DNA of 64,000 nucleotides from the NCBI RefSeq assembly GCF_052055875.1, contig NZ_CP170508.1, forward strand, positions 2,356,001 through 2,420,000, given 5' to 3'. A model generated the notes under the pieces. That model saw only the letters and a list, made by a program, of their open reading frames with translations. It searched no databases and was not told the origin of the DNA. The translations under genes and the position numbers were made by a program. This DNA is from Methanosphaerula subterraneus. GTDB taxonomy: Archaea > Halobacteriota > Methanomicrobia > Methanomicrobiales > Methanospirillaceae. This document shows positions 43,662 to 52,193 of this stretch, one piece after another; position 1 is the stretch's first letter, and the number at the start of each line of letters is the position of its first letter.

Positions 43662-45341
43662 ATGATGAAATACGGCCAGTTGCTTATTGCCTTTCTTCTC
43701 CTTGCCATCCCTGCCGCGGCAGAGGTGATCCCTGCTCCCCAACCCACGGGATCGATCGTATTCGCGGACAGCGGGACGATCTGGAACACCTCCTGCGCTC
43801 CGTTCGAATGGAACAACGAGACCGCGTACAACGAAGAACAGCTCCAGATATTTGCACCAATCGCGGCAAACATGACCGAGCCGGCGAACCTGACCAACGC
43901 CTCGTGGAGCGAGGCCTTTCGCGCTGTGCATACCCTCATGAAGGAGCGGTACGTCTTCTCCAACTGGAAAGCGGTGGACTGGGACATCCTCTACCAGACC
44001 TATGCGCCGGCTGTCGCCGAGGCAGAGAAGCATCAGGACAGGGCCGCGTACTTCCGGGCCCTGCGGGGGTACATCTACGCCATCCCGGATGGTCACGTTT
44101 CGCTCCTCCCGGATGAGGGCGATTTCGGCGCGAAGTACGCGGATATCGGCGGTGATTATGGGGTCGGGGTCACCCGGCTCGATTCCGGGACTGTGATCGT
44201 AAGTTATGTTGCGAACGGGAGCCAGGCGGATCAGGCGGGGATCCAGTTCGGCGATGTGGTCACCGCATGGAATGGAAAGGAAATTCTGGATGCCATCAAC
44301 GCGACGTCGTACATCTGGGCGGTCAAGAAACCTTCGACGGTCGAGGGGATCCGGCTCCATCAACAGCGGCTTCTGACCCGGGGGCCAGTCGGGGCGACGG
44401 CCACGATCACCGTCGGAAACAGCACGGTGTCCCTCCCCCGCACCGTGACACTGACCGCGTACGACGATGGGTATGCGAACCTGAAGCAGACCTCCTGGTT
44501 CCTCGGGGCTGCGGTCAACGATTACGGGGTGGAACGATCCTGGGAGGATATCCTCCCACAGATCAGCAACGAGAGCGTAACGGTCCGCACGCTGCCCGGC
44601 AATTACACCTACATCGCGGTCTACGACGAGTCGTACGATGTCTACCAGCCGTTCAAGGCGGCCATGCAGGATGCGATCGCGAACAAAACCCCGGGCATCG
44701 TGCTCGACCTCCGGTTCAACAGTGGCGGCGATGATAGTCTCGCCGCCTGTTTTGCCGGCTGGTTCGTCAAAGAGCCGGCCTTCTACGAGTATGCGACGAA
44801 GTACGACCCGGGTAACGGCCGGTTCACGACGCTCTCGGAGGCGTGGTCGGAGCCAAGGGCAGACGGCTACAGCGGGCCAGTCGCGGTCCTGGTGAGCCCG
44901 GATACCATCAGCTCGGGGGAGGGGGTCCCCATGATCTTGAATAGGACCGGACGGGGCGAGGTCATCTCATTCTACGGGACGAACGGGGCGTTCGGCATGA
45001 ACAACGTGCAGGCGAATTTACCGCTTGGCCTGTACCTCTTCTTCCCCGACGGTGCCTCTCTTGACCAGAACGGCACGATCCAGGATGACAGCAACGCCGG
45101 GCTGACGGGCGGCGTGTCACCCGGGATCAGGGTGCCGATCAACGAGGATACTGTGGCCCGGTCGATGGCGGGCGAGGACGTCCAGCTCACCTACGCTCTC
45201 CAGTGGTTGAAGGGCCAGGGAGAGCGGACACCCGCCCCGGTGCCATCTACGTCGGCCACGCCAACCCGGCCGGCGTCGGCCGATGTGACCGCTGTGCTTG
45301 GGGCCCTGGGCATTCTCGTCGTGGTGGCTGGACGGAAGTGA
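43662..45341 (+). CDS. Secreted S41-family (C-terminal processing/tricorn-like) protease
   Basis: 559 residues. Signal peptide at 1-20 (LLIAFLLLAIPAAAE). A PDZ-like segment (VANGSQADQAGIQFGDVVTAWNGKEIL, about 185-215) follows an N-terminal helical part. The S41 core has LDLRFNSGGDDSLAACFAGWF and the catalytic Ser in DTISSGEGVPM. A Pro/Thr linker then leads to a hydrophobic C-terminal anchor (VTAVLGALGILVVVAGRK). Likely tethered outside the cell membrane. GGGAGGT precedes ATG 43662/43665 and a TATA box (ATGTTTAAAT) ends at 43640. Confidence 0.87.
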   Translation: MMKYGQLLIAFLLLAIPAAAEVIPAPQPTGSIVFADSGTIWNTSCAPFEWNNETAYNEEQLQIFAPIAANMTEPANLTNASWSEAFRAVHTLMKERYVFSNWKAVDWDILYQTYAPAVAEAEKHQDRAAYFRALRGYIYAIPDGHVSLLPDEGDFGAKYADIGGDYGVGVTRLDSGTVIVSYVANGSQADQAGIQFGDVVTAWNGKEILDAINATSYIWAVKKPSTVEGIRLHQQRLLTRGPVGATATITVGNSTVSLPRTVTLTAYDDGYANLKQTSWFLGAAVNDYGVERSWEDILPQISNESVTVRTLPGNYTYIAVYDESYDVYQPFKAAMQDAIANKTPGIVLDLRFNSGGDDSLAACFAGWFVKEPAFYEYATKYDPGNGRFTTLSEAWSEPRADGYSGPVAVLVSPDTISSGEGVPMILNRTGRGEVISFYGTNGAFGMNNVQANLPLGLYLFFPDGASLDQNGTIQDDSNAGLTGGVSPGIRVPINEDTVARSMAGEDVQLTYALQWLKGQGERTPAPVPSTSATPTRPASADVTAVLGALGILVVVAGRK

Positions 45342-45354
45342 CCACATCCGGGAT

Positions 45355-45600
45355 CGGGCTTCCGGCACGAGCTCCGGTTTGAGCCTTTGGGTGCCCGAAC
45401 CGTTCCGGCCCGCGGTCGAGATCATGTCATCGTCGGTACCCCGACCTCTACTGGACGGTCATGATCTGTTCGACGCGAATGCGTATCGCATCGCATCCGG
45501 TCAGAGCACGAAGGGCCACGGTCTGGTCCGGACTCTGCTTGAGCGGCCCGTCGCGTTCATCCCCTCCCCAACCGGATCAGCCAGCTGCAGGTTGCGCTGC
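45355..45600 (+). pseudogene. Remnant of a QueG-like [4Fe-4S] reductase gene
   Basis: The DNA at 45381-45415 is close to 43091-43125, encoding FEPWVPEPFRPA, with one extra base that breaks the frame. Further on, the translated stretch DLFDANAYRIASG and then LVRTLLERPVAF follow the middle of full-length family members. No start, no ferredoxin motifs and no continuous frame. The rest of 45342-45662 shows nothing else apart from the ribosome site of the next gene. Confidence 0.6.
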
Positions 45601-45662
45601 CATCGATGCCGCATCCACCCTGCTTATCAAGTTGGCCTGTCATAGTTTCATTCAAGGTTATT

Positions 45663-47720
45663 GTGACAGTGAACAGGTTTTTTTTCATATCGATTCTTTC
45701 AGCGGCACTGCTGCTGGCAACGCTTGGCGTCGGGCCCGTCTCCGCGCTGACCTGGCAGATGGAAACGGTGGACTCGGCGGGGGATGTCGGGTATTACACG
45801 TCCCTGGCGCTGGACAGCGCCGGTAACCCACGGATCAGTTATTTCGATGATACGAAGGACGACCTGAAGTATGCGTGGTATAACAGTTCGGGCTGGCAGA
45901 CTGAGACGGTGGATTCAGCGGGGATTATCGGGTGGTACACATCCCTGGCGCTGGACGGGACCGGCAACCCACGGATCAGTTACTGCGATGAGACGAATCG
46001 GGACCTGAAGTATGCGTGGGACGATGGCTCGGGGTGGCAGACTGAAACGGTGGACTCGGCGGGGGATGTCGGGTATTACACGTCCCTGGCGCTGGACAGC
46101 GCCGGCAACCCGCGGATCAGTTACTTCGATGAGACGACCGACGACCTGAAGTATGCGTGGGACGATGGCTCGGGGTGGCAGACTGAAACGGTGGATTCGA
46201 AGGGGATCGTCGGGTGGTACACATCCCTGGCGCTGGACAGCGCCGGCAACCCGCGGATCAGTTACTTATATGAAGGGACCGACGACCTGAAGTACGCGTG
46301 GCGGGACGGCTCTGGATGGCAGACCGAAACGGTGGATTCGGAGGGGTATGTCGGGAAGTGCTCATCCCTGGTGCTGGACGGGGCCGGCAACCCACGGATC
46401 AGCTACTTCGATGATACGAATGATACGAAAGACGACCTGAAGTATGCGTGGCGCGACGGCTCGGGCTGGCACATCGAGACGGTGGATTCGGCAGGGTGGG
46501 TCGGGTGGTACACATCGCTGGCGCTGGACAGCGCTGGCAACCCGGGGATCAGTTACTTTGATGATACGAATGACGACCTGAAGTATGCGTACCATAACAG
46601 TACAGGCTGGCATCTCGAGACTGTAGACTCGGTTGGGGAAGTTGGGATGTACACCTCCCTTGCTCTTGACGGTGCGGGCAATCCACGGATCAGTTACCTG
46701 GATTTTAAAAATGGCGACCTCAAGTATGCCTGGGTCGATGCACCGCAGCCAGCCGTGGGTATGGTCCCTGGCGGGACCGCTACACCGACCGACACGAACG
46801 GCGACGGGAAGTACGACGATGTAAACGGCAACAACCGCCTGGACTTCACGGACATCGTCCTCTACTTCAACCAGATGGACTGGATCTCAGACAACGAGCC
46901 GCTCGCCGCGTTCGACTACAACGACAACGGCCGGATCGACTTCGTTGATGTCGTCTGGCTCTTCAATCATTTCGACGCTCCAAGCGCCGCCGCGTTCACC
47001 GTGGACAAAGCGAGCGGCGTGGCACCGCTCGCAGTCAAGTTCACCTCGATCGGTCCGTATGACACGCATGACTGGACCATCCTGCTCGGTAAAAAACCGA
47101 TAGATACCATATCCGGTGAGAACCCGACCTATGTGTTCTCCACGGCGGGCGCCTACACAGTCCAGCTCGAGGCCTCGAACTCGACAACCGGCGAGGTTTC
47201 GTCGGCCAAGAATACCGTTACAGTCACAGGTACGACTGCCGTGACCACGCAGGCGCCGTACCCCACTCAGCACAATGTCCCCGCTAGAGTTGAGGCCGAG
47301 GACTACGATCAGGGTGGCGAGGGCATAGGCTTCTCCGACACGACGACACCGAACGAGGGCGGGGTATACCGGACGGACTCGGTCGATATCGAGGCTCTCC
47401 CCGGGGCCAGTGGCTACAACGTCGGCTGGATCCGCGCAGGCGAGTTCCTGACTTACTCGGTTGACGCGGCTGAAGCAGATACGTTCACCATCGGCTTCCG
47501 GGTCGCGAACCCCGGCGCGGCCAAGACCGTGACCGTCTGTGTCAACGGTGCGCCCAAGGCCCTGACGATCCCGACGACGGGCTCATGGATCACCTGGCAG
47601 ACGGCCACCCTGACAGGTGTCAGCCTGAACGCCGGCCGGAACCTGATCAGGATTGGCATGGACAACGCTGCCTCGTTCAACTTCGACAACATGGTGTTCT
47701 ACACGGACGGCATCACGTAG
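45663..47720 (+). CDS. Secreted seven-repeat beta-propeller protein with dockerin-like, PKD and CBM6-like domains
   Basis: 685 residues from GTG 45663 (AAGGT upstream), with a signal peptide ending near VSA. Seven tandem repeats of about 47 residues (WQTETVDSAG...SLALDSAGNPRISY...DDLKYAW) would make one seven-bladed propeller. Two EF-hand-like calcium motifs (DTNGDGKYDDVNGNN, DYNDNGRIDFVDV) resemble dockerin or type-III calcium repeats. A PKD-like domain and a C-terminal carbohydrate-binding domain of CBM6 type (ARVEAEDYDQGG, GYNVGWIRAGEFL) follow. Probably an exported glycan-binding surface or matrix protein. No anchor is visible. Confidence 0.85.
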   Translation: MTVNRFFFISILSAALLLATLGVGPVSALTWQMETVDSAGDVGYYTSLALDSAGNPRISYFDDTKDDLKYAWYNSSGWQTETVDSAGIIGWYTSLALDGTGNPRISYCDETNRDLKYAWDDGSGWQTETVDSAGDVGYYTSLALDSAGNPRISYFDETTDDLKYAWDDGSGWQTETVDSKGIVGWYTSLALDSAGNPRISYLYEGTDDLKYAWRDGSGWQTETVDSEGYVGKCSSLVLDGAGNPRISYFDDTNDTKDDLKYAWRDGSGWHIETVDSAGWVGWYTSLALDSAGNPGISYFDDTNDDLKYAYHNSTGWHLETVDSVGEVGMYTSLALDGAGNPRISYLDFKNGDLKYAWVDAPQPAVGMVPGGTATPTDTNGDGKYDDVNGNNRLDFTDIVLYFNQMDWISDNEPLAAFDYNDNGRIDFVDVVWLFNHFDAPSAAAFTVDKASGVAPLAVKFTSIGPYDTHDWTILLGKKPIDTISGENPTYVFSTAGAYTVQLEASNSTTGEVSSAKNTVTVTGTTAVTTQAPYPTQHNVPARVEAEDYDQGGEGIGFSDTTTPNEGGVYRTDSVDIEALPGASGYNVGWIRAGEFLTYSVDAAEADTFTIGFRVANPGAAKTVTVCVNGAPKALTIPTTGSWITWQTATLTGVSLNAGRNLIRIGMDNAASFNFDNMVFYTDGIT
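45750..46740 (+). repeat. Seven tandem ~141-bp repeats inside the propeller gene
   Basis: Units start at each TGGCAGACTGA-type motif and are highly similar in DNA. The fifth unit has nine extra bases, an apparent slip of the GATACGAA(T/A) segment near 46410-46430. Confidence 0.85.
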
Positions 47721-48040
47721 CCCACAACCACCCCCCGGTCCCGACAGCCTCGACTCTGACTGCAGCGCCGGCCTTGATCTGCAGTGGCATGCCGAACCTC
47801 TCGGGTCGGCCAGTGCCGCGAAGCTCGAATCTGGTGTATCAATAATCTGGTCTTCTTCCAGGCTCTCCGAGCTCTACTGAATCCATTCGTCGCCTCAGAA
47901 TGAAAAGAGAGTGAATAGACGAGATCACTTTTCTTCTTCGTCCGTGCTTGAGTTCGCCATGATCGATCGAATAGAGATATTCAGTGCATCGAAAAATTTC
48001 TCAAGCGGTGGGGTGGATTCAACGGTGATAAGTACATCCT
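47721..48040. other. Gene-free stretch between the propeller gene and tRNA-Phe
   Basis: No convincing gene. The first 110 bp have coding-like GC content and end in a segment (INNLVFFQ in one frame) faintly like the end of the CBM6 domain just upstream, so this may be a worn duplicate of it. The rest, 47880-48040, is AT-richer with no clear signal. Confidence 0.4.
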
Positions 48041-48080
48041 AGAAAAAAGCAGATTGCATTCCAGATATAACGGAATGCAA
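48041..48080 (-). terminator. Intrinsic terminator of tRNA-Phe
   Basis: On the minus strand, 15 nt beyond the tRNA 3' end, TTGCATTCC and GGAATGCAA (48072-48080 with 48054-48062) form a perfect nine-pair stem with a nine-base loop, followed by T6 (complement of the A run at 48043-48048). Confidence 0.7.
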
Positions 48081-48095
48081 ACCTCATCTCCTGTA

Positions 48096-48169
48096 TGCCT
48101 CAGCCCGGATTTGAACCGGGGACAACCAGATCTTCAGTCTGGCGCTCTCCCGAACTGAGCTACTAAGGC
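48096..48169 (-). tRNA. tRNA-Phe (anticodon GAA)
   Basis: 74 nt folding into a full cloverleaf: acceptor GCCTTAG with CTGAGGC (one U-G pair), discriminator A, D arm with AGCTCAG, anticodon stem CCAGA/TCTGG with loop CTGAAGA (anticodon GAA at 48133-48135 on the complement), and T arm CCCGG-TTCAAAT-CCGGG. CCA is not encoded and no intron is present. Confidence 0.97.
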
Positions 48170-48201
48170 ACCTAATCGGATTACAATGTTGGATCCGGTT
48201 C

Positions 48202-48211
48202 CTAATAAAGG
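48202..48211 (-). promoter_or_regulatory. tRNA-Phe promoter
   Basis: Minus-strand CTTTATTAG about 33-40 nt before the mature tRNA 5' end is a good archaeal TATA box. Confidence 0.55.
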
Positions 48212-48273
48212 ATATGGTCATATGCCCTTCCGGGATCCACTGGTTTTTATCACCAGCAGGTCAATCCTTAGTG

Positions 48274-49239
48274 ATGGCCCCTGCCCAACGCACATATCAG
48301 CAGCAGGATCGCGAGCTCGAGGAACGGGTGGCGCAGCGGACCTGCCACGTGGTCCACCTGACCCACAACGACCTCGACGCGGTCGGCGCGGATGCAATCC
48401 ACCGGATGCGCTACGGCGAGGTGGTCTCTGTCTTCTCATCGGTCGGCAAGTACCCGTTCATGCTTGCGGTGATCGCAGGGGTGCCCGGCAATGGGGATCT
48501 CCTCTCGATCAGTGACCTCGGGTTCAACCAGGCCGTGGTGCCGGCTTTGACGAAGGCTCAGGCCGGCGGCTGGCGGATCGAGTGGCGCGATCACCACCGC
48601 TGGAAGGAGGACGAGGTGAACGCGGCAGAGAAACGGGTGGACCTGCTCCACCTGGACACCGACCGGTGCGCCTGCGGGATCGTCGCGGTCGACCTCTGCC
48701 CGGAGAACCCCGCGGCGATCGAGGTGGCCCGGGTGGTCTGCGATTACGACCTCTGGAAGCACCAGGACCCGCGGTCGGCCGTCCTCGGCCAGGTGCTGCA
48801 GAAGTCAGAATACCGGGAGTACGTCCGTGACCTGCTCGCCCGGGGGATCCTGACCGATCAGAAGGTCGAGGAGGCCTACGATGCGATCAAACGGGAGATG
48901 GACGGAATGATCGCACGGTCGATCCGGCATACCCGGATTCTGACCGGAAAGCACACGATCGCGTTCGCACCCCTGTACGGCTACCCGAGCGAGACCGCGG
49001 CCGCTGTGCGGAAGCACTTCAACACCGACATCGAGGTGATCATCAATGGGAACGGCCGGTTCTCGGTCAGGTCGGTTCCACCGATCAGCCACCTGATCGC
49101 CCGGAAGTTCGGCGGTGGCGGCCACCCGAATGCGGCCGGCGGGTCGTTCCAGTTCTCCAGGCTCGAATCGTTCATCTACTGGCTGTTGAAGCGGAACGGC
49201 CGGTTCGCAGAATTTGCAGCGATCGCAGCCGACTGCTGA
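48274..49239 (+). CDS. DHH-family phosphoesterase (NrnB-like)
   Basis: 321 residues. Motif I HNDLDAVGAD, the DHH motif in WRDHHRWKED, and the DHHA1-type GGGGHPNAAGG at the C-terminus define the DHH superfamily, which degrades short oligonucleotides, cyclic dinucleotides or pAp with manganese. The HNDLD opening is that of NrnB rather than RecJ. A TATA-like GGTTTTTAT ends 24 nt before ATG 48274, so the mRNA is probably leaderless; GTG 48271 is an alternative. Upstream on the other strand is tRNA-Phe. Confidence 0.85.
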   Translation: MAPAQRTYQQQDRELEERVAQRTCHVVHLTHNDLDAVGADAIHRMRYGEVVSVFSSVGKYPFMLAVIAGVPGNGDLLSISDLGFNQAVVPALTKAQAGGWRIEWRDHHRWKEDEVNAAEKRVDLLHLDTDRCACGIVAVDLCPENPAAIEVARVVCDYDLWKHQDPRSAVLGQVLQKSEYREYVRDLLARGILTDQKVEEAYDAIKREMDGMIARSIRHTRILTGKHTIAFAPLYGYPSETAAAVRKHFNTDIEVIINGNGRFSVRSVPPISHLIARKFGGGGHPNAAGGSFQFSRLESFIYWLLKRNGRFAEFAAIAADC

Positions 49240-49312
49240 CCAGATCGCCCGGTCCTCCCCGCGGCCGCCCCTGCAACACCTTTTTTATCCTTTTATGCAG
49301 ACGTGTTCACCT

Positions 49313-50563
49313 ATGTGGAAGGCGGTGGAGATCAGTGACTGGACCGGGGCACGGAGGGCTTCCCTCGCGCAGGTCCAGGATACGGTGCAGGGGATCATCG
49401 GCCAGGTCCGGGAGTCCGGCGATCGGGCCCTGATCGACCTGGCTGCCCGGTTCGACCAGGTCAAACTGGACGATATCAGGGTCAGCGAGGAGCAGCAGCA
49501 GGAGGCCTACGACCTCGTCGATGAGCAGGTGATCGAGAGCCTGGTTGAGGCGGCCGCCAGGATCACGGTCTTCCATGAACTGCAGCGCCCGAAGGATCTC
49601 TGGCTCTCTGAGGTGGAGCCAGGCATCACGCTTGGGGTCAAGACCACACCGCTCTCGCGGGTCGGGGCCTACGTCCCCGGCGGGCGGGCCTCGTACCCGT
49701 CGACGGCCCTGATGTGCACAATCCCGGCCAAGGTCGCCGGGGTTGCCGAGATCTGCTGCTGCTCGCCGCCGCCGATCCACCCGCTGACCCTGGTCGCCCT
49801 CGACATCGCCGGGGTATCGGAGATCTACCGGGCCGGCGGGGCCCAGGCGATCGCGGCCATGGCGCTCGGCACCGAAACGATACAACCGGTCCAGAAGATC
49901 GTCGGACCGGGGAACGTCTATGTCACGGCCGCCAAGATGCTCCTCAGGGAGTATGCCGAGATCGACTTCCCAGCCGGCCCGAGCGAGGTTGCGATCCTCG
50001 CCGACAAGACTGCGACGCCCTCCTTCGTCGCCGCCGACATCCTGGCCCAGGCAGAACACGACCCGAACGCCGCCTGTCTGCTGATCACCACCGACCCGGC
50101 CCTGGCCCGAGCGGTCGGCGAGGAGGTCGGTCGACAGCTGCAGAAAGCCCCGCGGAAAGCTATCATCGAGCAGGCCCTCAACAATGCCGGGTACACGATC
50201 GCTGCCGACCTGGATGAGGCCATCGAAGCCGTCAACACCGTCGCCCCGGAGCACCTCTCGATCCAGGTCGCCGACCCGCTCTCAGCCCTCGGGGCGGTCC
50301 GGAATGCCGGCTCCATCTTCATCGGCCCGTACGCCCCGGTGGCCTGTGGAGACTACGCCTCCGGCACCAACCATGTGCTGCCGACTGCAGGATACGCGTC
50401 CCGGTTTTCAGGGCTCGATGTGAACCACTTCTGTAAGACTTCGACCGTGCAGATGATCAGCAGGCGAGGACTCGAGACGATCGGGGACGTGGTCGAGACG
50501 ATCGCCGAGGCAGAGGGGCTCTCCGCCCATGCCGAGTCGGTCCGGGTGCGGCGCAGGTTATAA
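49313..50563 (+). CDS. hisD: Histidinol dehydrogenase
   Basis: 416 residues. Oxidises L-histidinol to histidine in two NAD steps with zinc. Family marks are PGGRASYPSTALM, GGAQAIAAMALGTE, VGPGNVYVTAAK, GPSEVAILAD, the zinc/catalytic AEHDPNA, and the C-terminal APEHLS and GLDVNHFCKTS. A TATA box (TTTTTTATCC, 49281-49290) lies 23 nt before ATG 49313, implying a leaderless message. It stands alone, without other his genes. Confidence 0.96.
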   Translation: MWKAVEISDWTGARRASLAQVQDTVQGIIGQVRESGDRALIDLAARFDQVKLDDIRVSEEQQQEAYDLVDEQVIESLVEAAARITVFHELQRPKDLWLSEVEPGITLGVKTTPLSRVGAYVPGGRASYPSTALMCTIPAKVAGVAEICCCSPPPIHPLTLVALDIAGVSEIYRAGGAQAIAAMALGTETIQPVQKIVGPGNVYVTAAKMLLREYAEIDFPAGPSEVAILADKTATPSFVAADILAQAEHDPNAACLLITTDPALARAVGEEVGRQLQKAPRKAIIEQALNNAGYTIAADLDEAIEAVNTVAPEHLSIQVADPLSALGAVRNAGSIFIGPYAPVACGDYASGTNHVLPTAGYASRFSGLDVNHFCKTSTVQMISRRGLETIGDVVETIAEAEGLSAHAESVRVRRRL

Positions 50564-50731
50564 TCAGCGCTCCTCTTTTAATCCCCGTTCGCCGGCGGGT
50601 TCGGCGATCGTCTGCACACGTGCCCGGCATATCAATCTTTCTCAGTTCTGTCTTTTAATATCCGAATCCCTTGCGCACTGCAGAGCAATCATTTCAGTAA
50701 TTTTAAATAAACACAATCGCCAGCATTGTAC

Positions 50732-52129
50732 ATGGAGATGCGTGCTGCCTGCAGCGATCGACAGGAACTGCAGGAGTACGTGGTGCTCGGGATTGCGCTG
50801 CTGACGGTCCTCTTCGCCAACCTGATCATGTACATATCAGGAAACGAACTGGTGGTGATCATCACCAACCTCTTCTATCTCTTCATTGTGCTGATCTCGT
50901 TCTTCTCACCCCGGCGCGGGATCCTCATCTCGACGCTGGCCTCGTTCAGTTTCCTGGTGCTGATGTACTGGGTCTCCCTGCAGGTTCCGGTTCAACCGGT
51001 ACCGACCCTGATGCAGTTCTTCGTCTTCATCTCCGCCGGGACGATCGTCTCTCACCTGGCAGACCGGATCCAGAAGGAACAGTTTAAGTACCAGACCATC
51101 CTGACCGAGGCGGAGATGGGGATCCTGTTGATCGATGAGAAGGCCCGGTGGGCCGAGTTGAACGAGCAGGGGGCGAAGGTCTTCGGATACCCGGAGACAA
51201 CCCTGGACTATCCGACGATCGCCGGAATCTGGGAGGATCTCTCGGTCTGTGGCGACCTTGGGCGGCGGATCGCCGACGAGGGTTCGGTCGCCCATCACCA
51301 TACCCGGTTCCGCAGGCTCGACGGCAGCGAGGGCTGGGTGATTCTGAATGGACATCGGCTCCCGGATGGTGCGCTCCTGGTCACGTTTGCGGACATCAGC
51401 AGACAGATGGAGGAGCAGGACCAGCTCCGGAGGATGCATGAGGAAGAGCATCTGCTGCTCGACATCGTCACCCATGACCTCAACAACATGAACCTGGCAG
51501 CGCTCGGGTACGCCGAACTGGTCAACATGGACCAGAAAGAAGAGAGCGCGGCTGGCGATCGCCTGGTCCGGACAATCCAGAAGGGGATCGAGATCATTCG
51601 GAACGTGAACACCCTACGGCGGGTCCATGAGGAGCACAAGCCCCGTCTCCGTCCGATCTTCCTGGAGAACATCATCAGGCAGGAGATCACCCGGCTCGGT
51701 GAGCCCGGGATCCGGTTCGAGGGGACCCGCGCCGTGGTCTGTGCCGATGATCTGATCGCCGAGGTCTTCACCAACCTGATCGGAAACAGCCTGAAGTTCG
51801 GGGGAGCCGGGGTACAGGTGACGATCGGCATCGTCGAGGAGGAGGACCAGGTCCGGGTGGCCATCACGGACAACGGCCCCGGGATCCCACTCTCCCAGAG
51901 GCCGACCCTCTTCTACCGGTACTCGCGGGGGCCTGGCGTGAAGAGCGGGCGGGGGCTCGGCCTCTATATCACCAGGATCCTGATCGAGCGGTACGGCGGG
52001 ACGATCTCGGTGTCTGATCGGGTCGAGGGGGACCCGACATCCGGGACGACGATCTCGTTCACGTTGAAGCGGTACCTCCGAGACCCCATGGCCCCGGTGC
52101 CGGAAACAGATGGGTTGGGAGTGGAATAG
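50732..52129 (+). CDS. Membrane-bound PAS sensor histidine kinase
   Basis: 465 residues. Three or four hydrophobic segments (about 15-115) form a membrane sensor, followed by a PAS domain (about 120-225, MGILLIDEKARWAEL), the phosphoacceptor helix DIVTHDLNNMNLAALG, and an ATPase domain (NLIGNSLKFG, TDNGPGIP, GRGLGLYI). ATG 50732 is about 22 nt after TTTTAAATAA, consistent with a leaderless mRNA. The phosphoacceptor region resembles those of the kinases at 12214 and 34235, so these three are paralogs. Confidence 0.88.
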   Translation: MEMRAACSDRQELQEYVVLGIALLTVLFANLIMYISGNELVVIITNLFYLFIVLISFFSPRRGILISTLASFSFLVLMYWVSLQVPVQPVPTLMQFFVFISAGTIVSHLADRIQKEQFKYQTILTEAEMGILLIDEKARWAELNEQGAKVFGYPETTLDYPTIAGIWEDLSVCGDLGRRIADEGSVAHHHTRFRRLDGSEGWVILNGHRLPDGALLVTFADISRQMEEQDQLRRMHEEEHLLLDIVTHDLNNMNLAALGYAELVNMDQKEESAAGDRLVRTIQKGIEIIRNVNTLRRVHEEHKPRLRPIFLENIIRQEITRLGEPGIRFEGTRAVVCADDLIAEVFTNLIGNSLKFGGAGVQVTIGIVEEEDQVRVAITDNGPGIPLSQRPTLFYRYSRGPGVKSGRGLGLYITRILIERYGGTISVSDRVEGDPTSGTTISFTLKRYLRDPMAPVPETDGLGVE

Positions 52130-52193
52130 ACACGTTTATTGCGTTGGTTCGCCAGATCCCATGCTATACGATCCCAGTCCCTGAGGAGGTCTG

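Noticed and set aside
45750..46740. CRISPR-like array because of regular ~141-bp repetition
   Set aside because: The repeats are in frame, coding and continuous, without unique spacers; they are protein repeats.
47721..47880. Possible extra CBM6-like domain after the propeller gene stop
   Set aside because: Only a short, weak resemblance (NNLVFF) in one frame interrupted by stops; described as a gene-free stretch instead.
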